Below are positions 14,784 to 21,718 of a stretch of 23,082 bases of DNA, piece by piece. This stretch comes from Methanomicrobia archaeon. GTDB lineage: Archaea > Halobacteriota > Syntropharchaeia > Alkanophagales > Methanospirareceae. How positions within the stretch are numbered: position 1 is the stretch's first letter; the number at the start of each line of letters is the position of its first letter. The translations under genes were made by a program, and so were the position numbers. Location: assembly GCA_016928455.1 (NCBI GenBank), contig JAFGKP010000026.1, forward strand, positions 1 to 23,082, in the 5' to 3' direction. Under the pieces are notes generated by a model. The model had not been told where the DNA came from, did not search any database, and saw only the letters and a list, made by a program, of their open reading frames with translations.

Positions 14784-14890
14784 TCGTGTCTAATACGGGC
14801 CCCTTAGCTGTTTTGGCTATTACGGCGCTTTTAGCAAAACATTGGCGAACGAGTTGGAATGACCAGAAGAGGGGTTACTCATTTCTTTGA
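14780..14890 (+). pseudogene. Truncated DUF3368 (PIN-like) toxin remnant
   Basis: The 36-codon reading begins MIVSNTGPLAVLAITALLAK, the expected N-terminus of DUF3368 proteins (IVSNTSPLIAL pattern with the first active-site region), then turns into unrelated sequence and stops at TGA 14888-14890. Normal members have about 150-170 residues, so most of the PIN core is gone, probably by deletion. In a neighbouring frame, around 14862-14900, PEEGLLISLI resembles the end of the family, which would fit an internal deletion, but this is weak. Confidence 0.6.
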
Positions 14891-14929
14891 TATAAGAAGC
14901 TGTAATCGTATTAGGTGGTTAGAACCCGT

Positions 14930-15466
14930 ATGGCTGAGAAGAGCGTAGAAGGCGGAAGGAGATTTGGTTTAACCTTTTATCGGCCATTGCTCGAACGGTT
15001 GCTCGCGCTTTTACAGGAGCACTTTGGTGATCGACTGATTTCACTGGTGCTTTATGGTTCCGTAGCGCGTGGCGAGGCAGGCGAAGAGAGTGATATCGAC
15101 TTGCTTCTCATTTTGGACCACGTATCTACCAATTATTATCGTCGATTAGACGATGTCCTTACAGTACAAGCTCGACTGGAACAGAAGAGCGAGTACGAAG
15201 CAGTGAGCAAGGTGCTTGGTAATGCTCCTTACCTCAGCTATTTAATTCTGTCGAAAGAGGAAGCGGATGAGAACCGACCTATTTATCTGGATATGGTAGA
15301 AGAAGCAAAGCTCCTTTTTGACCGAGCGGATTTCTTTGCAAAGCGATTAAGAGCGGTGCGGAAACGGCTCGAGGAACTCGGTTCGATGCGAGTCCAGCTT
15401 GAGGATGGGACCTGGTACTGGGATCTCAAACCCGATCTGAAATTAGGTGAATCCTTTGTCTTATGA
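14930..15466 (+). CDS. MNT-type nucleotidyltransferase (MntA-like antitoxin)
   Basis: A 178-residue minimal Pol-beta nucleotidyltransferase. The motif YGSVARGEAGEESDIDLLLI at residues 42-61 holds the Gly-Ser and the DxD carboxylates (D55, D57). The C-terminus, WYWDLKPDLKLGE, is typical of the members paired with HEPN toxins, which silence the toxin by adding AMP to it. The stop overlaps a downstream ATG (ATGA at 15463-15466) that opens the remains of a HEPN gene. I chose the ATG at 14930, with GGTGG at 14914-14918 as a loosely spaced ribosome binding site; an in-frame GTG at 14915 would add five residues. All active-site residues are intact, so the antitoxin may outlive its toxin. Confidence 0.85.
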   Translation: MAEKSVEGGRRFGLTFYRPLLERLLALLQEHFGDRLISLVLYGSVARGEAGEESDIDLLLILDHVSTNYYRRLDDVLTVQARLEQKSEYEAVSKVLGNAPYLSYLILSKEEADENRPIYLDMVEEAKLLFDRADFFAKRLRAVRKRLEELGSMRVQLEDGTWYWDLKPDLKLGESFVL

Positions 15467-15963
15467 ACAATAAGGAGAAGGGCGAGGAACTCATAGCACA
15501 CTTTCTTTCAGAGAAAGAACCTGTAGTAAGAAAGAGCGCTTTTCCTCGTCGGAAAAGGGCGCATGAAGGGGGTTGTTATAGCTTGGTGCTAAATTGCCAC
15601 CATCGTTGGATTTACGAGTAAACTTTCAAGAGATTCTTTTAAACGAGCCTGTAGATTGGCTCATGGTCTGACCTACTGACTGACTATAATGAGCGGACGC
15701 TCAAAGGAGCGCTTACCATTTTAGGGGTCGAGTATCCGAAAGTTCACGATGTGAGCAGGGTGTTCCGTGACGTGGTGCGGCGGAAAGCAGGCGGGCTGAA
15801 TAGAGACCTGCTGGAGCGAATAATTCGGATATCCGCCCGACTCAGTGAGGACCGAACTCCGTCCTTTTATGGGGACCGAAGTTATGGGCGGGCGGAAGCA
15901 GAGGAGGCGTATCAAGGAGCTCGGTTCGTTTATCACACGGTAACGGACCTATTGAATCGGTAA
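15463..15963 (+). pseudogene. Disrupted HEPN-domain toxin gene (HepT-like)
   Basis: The 5' part (MNNKEKGEELI and on) starts at the ATG that overlaps the MNT stop, then loses similarity and ends at TAA 15618-15620. The 3' part is open from about 15655 and reads LKGALTILGVEYPKVHDVSRVF, then a RIIRISARLSEDRTPSFYGD segment and a AEEAYQGARFVYHTVTDLLN helix to TAA 15961-15963. This is the well-known second half of archaeal HEPN proteins. The middle (about 15500-15655), which should hold the first long helix, carries stops in the relevant frames. So the toxin of this MNT-HEPN pair appears dead through internal replacement or several mutations. Confidence 0.65.
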
Positions 15964-16089
15964 AGATGGCGCAAAGTATCGGATAAGGTCGCCAGCCACG
16001 AAGGAACGATCCTGATTTGAAAGAATGTGTGAATTGGCTCACGAACGGTCTGTAAGCCGCAGGGGCTTCCTCGATCGTTTCCTGTTACA

Positions 16090-16476
16090 TTAATAAACTG
16101 TTTCAACCTCTCCCGTCTCACGAATGATTTTATCTTTCGTGAGAATTCCAGCCTGGTAAAACCTCGCCGTGGCTACTATTATCCTATCGTGTATCTCGGG
16201 AATCGCAAGAGCCGTAACTTCTTCCAGGATCTCTGGGGTAAAACTAATGATCTCAAATTCTGGTTCGGCCTTTATCCGATGGTACATCGCGGAAAAATCA
16301 AATGCAACCTTTCCCTTCTCGGCGATCGCTACTGCTTCCGCAAGCACGATTGTTGGCACCAGTAATCGACCGCCCGTGCTCCTGACCTCGTCAATCTTTT
16401 CTTTAACTGCCCTTGTGAGCCGGGTACTGCCTATGAAATACCAGATGAGGACGTGGGTATCCAGGATGTAGAGCAT
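16090..16476 (-). CDS. vapC: PIN-domain RNase toxin (VapC)
   Basis: A 128-residue PIN protein with a full acidic set: D6 in YILDTHVLIWY, E47 in VLAEAVAIAEKG, D97 in IHDRIIVATARF and D115 in ILTKDKIIRE. Length and motif order match functional VapC toxins, which cleave RNA such as tRNA or rRNA. The gene starts 4 bases after the stop of the small coiled-coil gene at 16481, so both belong to one operon in antitoxin-first order. Unlike the PIN gene at 12788 it has no frameshift. It is the only toxin-antitoxin pair in this region that looks complete. Confidence 0.87.
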   Translation of the reverse strand: MLYILDTHVLIWYFIGSTRLTRAVKEKIDEVRSTGGRLLVPTIVLAEAVAIAEKGKVAFDFSAMYHRIKAEPEFEIISFTPEILEEVTALAIPEIHDRIIVATARFYQAGILTKDKIIRETGEVETVY

Positions 16477-16480
16477 TAAA

Positions 16481-16684
16481 TTAAAGATCCCCCAATTCTC
16501 GGAAGAGCTCTTTCTTCGCTTCTTCTACCGCCCCTTCGGTCACATCACCACCGGGTATGCAGCCAAAAAGAGAAGCTTTCCTCCGCGGTTGCTCCACCAC
16601 ATGCAACAAATCACGCTTGATGTACTCGATTTCTCGTTCCAGGTCACCGAGCCTTTTCAAGACTTCTTTTGTCTTCAGCTCCAT
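16481..16684 (-). CDS. Small coiled-coil antitoxin partner of VapC
   Basis: A 67-residue protein: a long N-terminal amphipathic helix (VLKRLGDLEREIEYIKRDLL), a Gly-rich break (FGCIPGGD), and a second acidic helix (GAVEEAKKELFRELGD). I see no AbrB, CopG or Phd DNA-binding domain. Similar short coiled-coil genes often precede PIN toxins in methanogens, and the 4-bp gap to vapC makes the antitoxin role likely. GAGGAAAAGAG just before the ATG can serve as a ribosome binding site. A TTTTTTATATG element about 43 nt upstream (16720-16733) is the best placed TATA box. The family itself is not identified. Confidence 0.7.
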   Translation of the reverse strand: MELKTKEVLKRLGDLEREIEYIKRDLLHVVEQPRRKASLFGCIPGGDVTEGAVEEAKKELFRELGDL

Positions 16685-17064
16685 CTCTTTTCCTCATCTT
16701 ATATATCTGTGTGTGCACCCCATATAAAAAAGACTCCTCAGCCTAAATGCGGCACGCTTACATTTTATTTCACGCAGTTCTTTCATGCACTTTATTTTTA
16801 TCCTTCACGTCCACCACCCGCATGCAGCTGAGCAACTCCTCTCCTACTTCTTCGCTTCGCCTTCTTCTTCGCCGCGCCGCCTGCCCGCTGTCTTCATCCA
16901 CGCGCTGAATATAACACTTCATATCAGTCAAGCAGGCACGGTGCAAGCGCTCGACTCGTACTTCTATACCGGACGTGACGGGCGCACTTTTGTAAAGGAA
17001 GCTTAAAAACATTCCGTGGGGAGTTGTTGTTCTGGTTGAGCAATAGTGCCAAACAAGGAAAAGG
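16685..17064. other. Gene-free stretch upstream of the first surface-protein module
   Basis: No gene is supported. Most of the right part is homologous to the stretch before the second module (see the repeat entry). A plus-strand reading that ends SYFYTGRDGRTFVKEA at 17004-17006 shares its last motif and its frame with a reading ending at 20493, which hints at a decayed coding sequence of unknown family. Confidence 0.4.
16859..16976 (+). repeat. Upstream repeat, copy 1 (paired with 20346-20472)
   Basis: Three blocks match the second copy in the same order. GCCTTCTTCTTCGCCGC (16859-16875) is identical to 20346-20362. The block from CTGCCCGC to CGCGCTGAA (16881-16909) nearly matches 20381-20409. 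CGACTCGTACTTCTATACC plus the following GGACGT (16952-16976) matches 20448-20472 at 23 of 25 positions. Each copy lies about 100-150 bp before the promoter of a sorted surface protein. Confidence 0.65.
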
Positions 17065-17072
17065 TTTATATA
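17065..17072 (+). promoter_or_regulatory. TATA box of the first surface-protein module
   Basis: TTTATATA preceded by AAAAGG is centred about 53 nt before the ATG at 17122, predicting a leader of about 28 nt. The GAGGTGAG ribosome binding site seen in the second module is here degraded to GATGAGCTAAG. Confidence 0.55.
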
Positions 17073-17121
17073 CCCCCTCGACGAATATCTTTGTTAGGAT
17101 GAGCTAAGCCGCGAGAAAAAG

Positions 17122-17790
17122 ATGCAGCAAAGAAGTTTTACCCAACAGGATGCCATAAATGGTGTCGTCAGCAAACGTTGGAGCATTCGCGTTCTTGTCG
17201 TGATTTCTGTCGCGCTGGTTCTGGTCGCGATGATCAGCGCGGTGAGTGCAGTAAGTTAATCGTGGTATTTGAGTGCCGACACAGTGGGTGAAAATTATAT
17301 TATGTATAAGAATGCATCACATGCTAAAAAATGTAATGTTTTGAGCACACCTCAGCCGGGAGGGGGAATATTCTGGATCTCAAATGAAAGTGCCCTTATC
17401 AATATTACTATTGAGGGATGTTGGAATATTAGTGTATCGGTGCAAAATTCGAAAACAGATAATGTCATGATTAGTATTGGTATATACAATGGGGCAACTT
17501 TCATTCCTGCGGAAAACTATTCTTGGGACAACCCACAAAAGGGGTTGACCACTTTTGAATTATGTACAAATTTTACCATTTCTGAAGGTGATTATCTCGC
17601 CTTCCAAATCTATAACAATGATTCATCAGGGACTCCGGGAAATGTGTTAACCATTAATCCTTGTGATACTGTTGTCAGATCACCACCCACCGACCCTGGT
17701 TTCCCCGTTCCCGAACTCGCGACCATCGTACTCTTTGGGGTTGGCCTGCTTGCGCTTGTGGGATACATACAGTACCGCAAAAGAACCTGA
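17122..17790 (+). pseudogene. Sorted surface protein interrupted by an in-frame TAA after the signal peptide
   Basis: The ATG at 17122 opens a 45-codon segment with a signal peptide (basic SKRWSIR, then VLVVISVALVLVAMISAVSA). A single TAA at 17257-17259 follows, and the same frame stays open for another 176 codons to TGA 17788-17790. The residues after the stop are SWYLSADT, aligned with TCWYLTSTD in the intact paralogue at 20612. The mature part (about 140 residues) is rich in Asn, Ser, Thr and Cys with many N-x-S/T sequons and beta-strand alternation. The tail PVPELATIVLFGVGLLALVG plus a Tyr-Arg-Lys-Arg-Thr end is a PEF-CTERM-like archaeosortase signal. TTG at 17269 could start a product, but it would lack the signal peptide. 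The middle is much richer in A+T than both ends. Confidence 0.8.
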
Positions 17791-17797
17791 ATGTTAA

Positions 17798-17848
17798 GAG
17801 CGAGCAGCTTTGTTTTTTTAAAGAAGCTTCTCGCGCTCGTCTTTTTTT
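17798..17848 (+). terminator. Hairpin plus T-run after the first module
   Basis: CGAGCAGCTT (17801-17810) pairs with AAGCTTCTCG (17824-17833) with one mismatch; the loop is T-rich. Seven T follow at 17842-17848. The same kind of hairpin, with the same CGAGCAGCT arm, closes the second module. Confidence 0.6.
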
Positions 17849-18022
17849 ATTGGGTTTTGTGGGTTACGGTAAGCTTTACTTTTTGAGGTTTAGCGGTACT
17901 GGTCATGTTTGGACCGTTCTTTTTGTGCGTAAGAGATAGTAGCGGGCAGGTTCGATGGAGATGGAAAGCAGGAGCTTGCCGGGCTGTTCACATTTAAAAA
18001 TACTTGGTGCATCGCAGGGCTT

Positions 18023-19789
18023 TCAGTTGATAGTAAACACCACTATGCTCGCAGCTCCCCTGTTTCCTGCCGCATCATACGCCTGCACAGTGACATTCTG
18101 GTAGCCAGTCTTAAGAGGTTGGGTATTCCATCGCTGTATATACGGTTCGCCTTCAGCGACTTTAGCTAGCTGCTTATCATTATAAAAGGCTAGCAGTTTA
18201 TCATTGATGTAATACTCCAGTCTACTGATTGCAGATGTATCTTCGACAGTAACAATAATATACGTCATATCGGTAACGATTTCTCCGTTTACGGGTTGTA
18301 AGATCGTGACGGTCGGCGGATTAGCTACGATAACGGATACTGGTTCTGACACGCCAATATTATTAGAGTCATCGTAGGCTTTTGCTTGTAACGTGTGAGT
18401 GCCGTCTGAATCATTGCTGGTATCCCAATAAAACTCGTACGGTTCATAAGGATCGGTTGCAAAGAGTGTGCCATCCTTGTACAATTCGACCTTAGAGACG
18501 GTACCAGCATCAGTTGCCTCAACGGTCACCAGTATAGCTCCGGTTACTGTTTCATCAGTTGGGGGATCGCATATTACCACGGTGGGTGGCGTTATATCAG
18601 GCGCAGGTGGCGGTGCATACTTTGCCGTCCATACCGCCTTTGACGCATTAACTCTGCCCCAGCCATAATACATATCGTGACCAGGTTCACCACAATCATC
18701 TGCTGTAGACTCGAGAATCGTTTCTACTTGCTGTGGCGTTAATGACGGGTTGACCGAAAACATCAGCGCGGCAACCCCAGCAGCGAGCGGAGTTGAAAAC
18801 GAGGTGCCACCGACAGATCCATAACCACCACCCCGCGTCGTCGTGTAAATATCGGTACAGGGCGCGGATAGATCGATGAATGGCCCATGAGTGCCATACG
18901 ATGCATCACTACTGGTTGTGCCGCTAACATGCACGTAATAGGGATTGTCAGGATTATCAACGTTCTCGTTAGCATTACCACCGGCCATGAAAACGATGCA
19001 CCCCCGTTCGATACAATATTTACCCGCAGAATCGAGCGCCGTCCCGGCATTATTCAAATCGAAGCTCACCGTAGCCACTCGCGCGCCATGACTGGCCGCG
19101 TATGTTAGCCCCGCAGACACCTCAAACGTGGTTGTATAGCCCTGAGGAGCAGTTACCTTGATCGGTAATATCGTGTTATCCCATCCTATTGAAGCTACGC
19201 CAATAGTATTATTTGTTAGTGCCGCTACTGTACCGGCTACTGCAGTGCCATGCCCGAAATTATCCTCAATGTCTATAACGTCACAGCCCCAAATACAATC
19301 CCACGAGTTCCAGCCCGGTAGCAACAATTTAGTTGCCAAATCGGGATGATCTGTATCAACTCCGGTATCAAGCACCGCAATCACCACGGCAGGATCTCCG
19401 ATTGAAATGTCCCATGCTTCCGGCGCTCCGATTTTGGCCAGATGCCATTGCGAAGCGTAACTTGGATCGTTAGGAATCATTGCGGGATAGTACTGGCGGT
19501 TCTCTTCAACGAACTCGATTTGCGGATTGTGCTCTAAGCCGGGGAGCGCGACGCTCGGCGCTGAAACAAGCACTATTCCTATCTCAGATAGTTCACCCAT
19601 TGGTTCGAGCCCATATGCGTTCATGAGCTCGTGCTTTGCTTTTTCATCCACACCCGGCTTAAATCGCAGCAACAGCTCGCTTTTATCCGGCGCTGCCGAT
19701 ATCGGGCATATAACAACGATTGTTGCTATAACCAACGCGACGACTAAAAAAAATGCCCATAGATCTACACCCTGCTTGTATTTTTTCAT
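18023..19789 (-). CDS. Secreted subtilisin-like serine protease with C-terminal Ig-like domains
   Basis: A 588-residue S8 protease. Residues 1-33 form a signal peptide (FFLVVALVIATIVVICPISA). A short inhibitor-like prodomain runs to about 100 (LLLRFKPGVDEKAKHEL; IEFVEENRQYYP). The catalytic domain holds D141 (AVLDTGVDTDHPDL), H180 (NFGHGTAVAGT), oxyanion N272 (MAGGN) and S330 (GGTSFSTPLAAG), so it should be active. Two Ig-like domains of about 95 residues each (from PPTVVICDPP near 401, and from PPTVTILQP) end the protein; such domains often bind cell surface or substrate. It has no sorting tail or membrane anchor. GAGGTGA at 19796-19802 lies 6 nt before the ATG. It lies, in opposite orientation, between the two sorted-protein modules, which suggests but does not prove surface-protein processing. 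Confidence 0.92.
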   Translation of the reverse strand: MKKYKQGVDLWAFFLVVALVIATIVVICPISAAPDKSELLLRFKPGVDEKAKHELMNAYGLEPMGELSEIGIVLVSAPSVALPGLEHNPQIEFVEENRQYYPAMIPNDPSYASQWHLAKIGAPEAWDISIGDPAVVIAVLDTGVDTDHPDLATKLLLPGWNSWDCIWGCDVIDIEDNFGHGTAVAGTVAALTNNTIGVASIGWDNTILPIKVTAPQGYTTTFEVSAGLTYAASHGARVATVSFDLNNAGTALDSAGKYCIERGCIVFMAGGNANENVDNPDNPYYVHVSGTTSSDASYGTHGPFIDLSAPCTDIYTTTRGGGYGSVGGTSFSTPLAAGVAALMFSVNPSLTPQQVETILESTADDCGEPGHDMYYGWGRVNASKAVWTAKYAPPPAPDITPPTVVICDPPTDETVTGAILVTVEATDAGTVSKVELYKDGTLFATDPYEPYEFYWDTSNDSDGTHTLQAKAYDDSNNIGVSEPVSVIVANPPTVTILQPVNGEIVTDMTYIIVTVEDTSAISRLEYYINDKLLAFYNDKQLAKVAEGEPYIQRWNTQPLKTGYQNVTVQAYDAAGNRGAASIVVFTIN

Positions 19790-20560
19790 GCTCCTTCACC
19801 TCTTTATCGGGCGATATATTTAGCTAGTAGTTATTACTTCCGATTGGGCGTTTTGTCGTCTACAAGAAGTATTATGAGATAATAGCAGTACTGTGCGTAG
19901 TGTGCAAGGACGAAGCCACAAGCTGGTGGCTAACTCGCTATTAAGGTAGGTTGCTGGATACGTGCGATAGGTTGGTGAGCACGACCCTGTAAAAAAGCCT
20001 TTGGATCCAATGACCGGGGGTCTCCAACAGAGCAGAGATCTTGTGCCAGTACTCATCATTCTTCATGATGGAGTTGATTCCCCTCTGATATTTTAACCGA
20101 TTCTTGAAACACAACTAAAAAATTTGCCTCTCACCCCGTTCCTGTGCAGTCTATTAGCTTCACGTATTGATCCTGAGATTATTAATATACACAGCGAGAA
20201 GCTCTCGCGGCTCCTTTCTCCTACTGAGCGTGCGCCCTAGCACTCCGAAAAAGAAGGTGGTTGAGCTAGATAACGGTCCCCAGAAGAAAGCAGCCATTCG
20301 GTGCGTTGATCATTGCAGCACCGCTATACTTCCTTCTTCACCACCGCCTTCTTCTTCGCCGCTTTTCATCGCCGCGGCACCTGCCCGCCCTTCTTCATCC
20401 CGCGCTGAAGCGGATACTTCGCAGCAGAAGCGGTACACGCAAGTGCACGACTCCTACTTCTATACCGAACGTAAAGGTTTCATTTCCGCATAGAAAGCTT
20501 CAGAGCAGTCCGCTGGAAATAGTTGCTCAGGGTGAGCTATATCAACTACAAAGTGAAAAG
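19790..20560. other. Long intergenic region between the protease and the second module
   Basis: About 770 bases without a supported gene. The left end holds the protease ribosome binding site and an AAATATAT element (about 19814-19822) that may be its TATA box, though it lies close to the ATG. Bases 20346-20472 are the second copy of the upstream repeat. The plus-strand reading that spans the repeat ends HDSYFYTERKGFISA at 20493 and may be a decayed gene. I found no tRNA, CRISPR or transposase in it. Confidence 0.4.
20346..20472 (+). repeat. Upstream repeat, copy 2 (paired with 16859-16976)
   Basis: Contains the same three blocks as copy 1, separated by small insertions and deletions: the 17-base GCCTTCTTCTTCGCCGC word, the CTGCCCGC to CGCGCTGAA block, and CGACTCCTACTTCTATACC plus GAACGT. 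It lies about 90 bp before the TATA box of the intact surface-protein gene. The two copies show that the module was duplicated with a long upstream segment. Confidence 0.65.
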
Positions 20561-20568
20561 CTTAAATA
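20561..20568 (+). promoter_or_regulatory. TATA box of the second surface-protein module
   Basis: CTTAAATA is centred about 47 nt before the ATG at 20612. The predicted transcript starts near 20590, just before a strong ribosome binding site, GAGGTGA at 20597-20603, that is 8 nt from the ATG. Confidence 0.55.
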
Positions 20569-20611
20569 ATCCCTCAACCAATCTTTCTTCAATAATGAGG
20601 TGAGAAAAGGC

Positions 20612-21304
20612 ATGGGTCAACCAAACTCAACCCGGTACGCTTTTGTCTTTATCGCTGTTGTCTTGTTCCTGGTCGCGCTGGTCGGCGCGGTGAGTGCAGA
20701 CAGCACGTGTTGGTACCTGACCAGTACGGACGTCAACAATCATCCATGGACAGAATGCAGCATTTCCGAGCCATACGAGTATATGGTCATGTTCAAATTC
20801 AACTATTCACACAACGATGTGGTGATAAAAGATGGAACAACTTATCCTAACCCGGTTACTTGGCGGGCAAATGAAAGCGCGCAAGTAGCTGTCGGATTTC
20901 CGGCAGACACGTGGCAACTCCAGATATATGAAGTAACATCAGGGAAAGAGGGCACTGTTAACGTGTCCATCGGGGTCTGGAATGGAACGGAATGTACATG
21001 GACGACGTTTACCGCTTACGGTACAAATGCTTCCGTATACGTTAGTGGTAGTAATCAAATTATTAACATAACCGCTAGCGCTTTCACGGTAAAGCCAGGT
21101 GAGTACCTAGCTGTGCAGATCGAGAATGTTGGTAATAGCGAAATAGAACTTAAAAAATACCCAGCAAGTGACCCAAGTGCCGTTGGTCGTATTTGCACGC
21201 CGTTTGACACCAACTATCCCGTCCCTGAACTCGCAATCGTTGTGCTCTTCAGCGCTGGCCTGATCGCGCTCGTGGGGTACGTCGGCTACCGGAAACGAAC
21301 CTGA
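20612..21304 (+). CDS. Short surface protein with PEF-CTERM-like sorting tail (intact module)
   Basis: A 230-residue protein of unnamed family. The signal peptide spans residues 1-29 (core FVFIAVVLFLVALVGAVSA). The mature chain begins DSTCWYLTSTD and continues as a beta-rich domain with strands such as SAQVAVGFPADTWQLQIY, VNVSIGVWNG and YLAVQIENVG, and many N-x-S/T sequons, so glycosylation is likely. The tail PVPELAIVVLFSAGLIALVG, then Tyr-Arg-Lys-Arg-Thr, is a tripartite archaeosortase signal. The GTG at 20600 is part of the ribosome binding site GAGGTGA, so the ATG at 20612 is the start. It is a paralogue of the interrupted gene at 17122. An EpsI-like gene lies downstream. Probable role: lipid-anchored component of the cell envelope; ligand unknown. 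Confidence 0.85.
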   Translation: MGQPNSTRYAFVFIAVVLFLVALVGAVSADSTCWYLTSTDVNNHPWTECSISEPYEYMVMFKFNYSHNDVVIKDGTTYPNPVTWRANESAQVAVGFPADTWQLQIYEVTSGKEGTVNVSIGVWNGTECTWTTFTAYGTNASVYVSGSNQIINITASAFTVKPGEYLAVQIENVGNSEIELKKYPASDPSAVGRICTPFDTNYPVPELAIVVLFSAGLIALVGYVGYRKRT

Positions 21305-21305
21305 T

Positions 21306-21345
21306 CGAGCAGCTGAAAATGAAGCTGCTCGTGTCCCACTTTTTT
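21306..21345 (+). terminator. Hairpin plus T-run after the second module
   Basis: CGAGCAGCT (21306-21314) pairs perfectly with AGCTGCTCG (21323-21331) around an 8-base loop. Six T follow from 21340. This is a clear factor-independent-like hairpin and matches the position and arm sequence of the one after the first module. Confidence 0.65.
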
Positions 21346-21458
21346 GTTTTGCACGCATAGTGATTAACTTCATATATCGGAAGGGGGTCATTCTGGGCGC
21401 CTGGTTTTTCTTCTTTTCTGTTGCCGACGATCTTCTTCGCTGCTGAGTAAAAAGACTT

Positions 21459-21480
21459 GACTACCATAAACGAACCTGAT
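21459..21480 (+). repeat. Relic of a third sorting-tail 3' end
   Basis: The 22 bases match the last codons of the second module (21284-21305) at 19 positions and encode a Tyr-x-Lys-Arg-Thr-stop end. The following ATATTAAGAAGAAG resembles the ATGTTAAGAGCGAG that follows the first module's stop. Upstream homology is lost. Confidence 0.4.
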
Positions 21481-21626
21481 ATTAAGAAGAAGTGGTTTTG
21501 AGCTGTGAGCGTTATCGTTACGTACTCCTGTTTTTTTTTTTTGCATGCCTGGAATCGGACTGATAGACGGAACGTCATTGTTTCCCTTTGTACGTGCTTT
21601 GCCCGCTGCTCTTCTCTCAGTAGCGC

Positions 21627-21634
21627 TTTTATAT
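21627..21634 (+). promoter_or_regulatory. TATA box of the EpsI-like gene
   Basis: TTTTATAT would place the transcript start near 21656. That gives either a short leader to the GTG at 21665 or a leader of about 60 nt to the ATG at 21719, which has a good ribosome binding site. Confidence 0.45.
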
Positions 21635-21718
21635 GCCTGATCGCGCTCACTATACCTACGGGCTGTGAGCTCTGCGTCTAATCTCAGCTACGCTACCAGC
21701 CTGGTGAGGAGCCTGGCC

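Larger units (their letters stand above)
21305..21718. other. Intergenic region between the second module and the EpsI-like gene
   Basis: Contains the terminator at its left end, a short relic of a third sorting tail (21459-21480), a run of 12 T near 21530, and the TATA box at 21627-21634. No gene is supported; the minus-strand readings across it have no family signature. Confidence 0.4.

Noticed and set aside
5058..15560. Shared 14-base word CTCGTCGGAAAAGG near 5060 and 15547
   Set aside because: A 14-base match is expected about once by chance in a window of this size, and the surroundings share nothing.
17257..17259. Recoding of the in-frame stop as pyrrolysine or selenocysteine
   Set aside because: The codon is TAA; pyrrolysine uses TAG and selenocysteine uses TGA, and no insertion element is evident. 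A nonsense mutation, error or alternative start is more likely.
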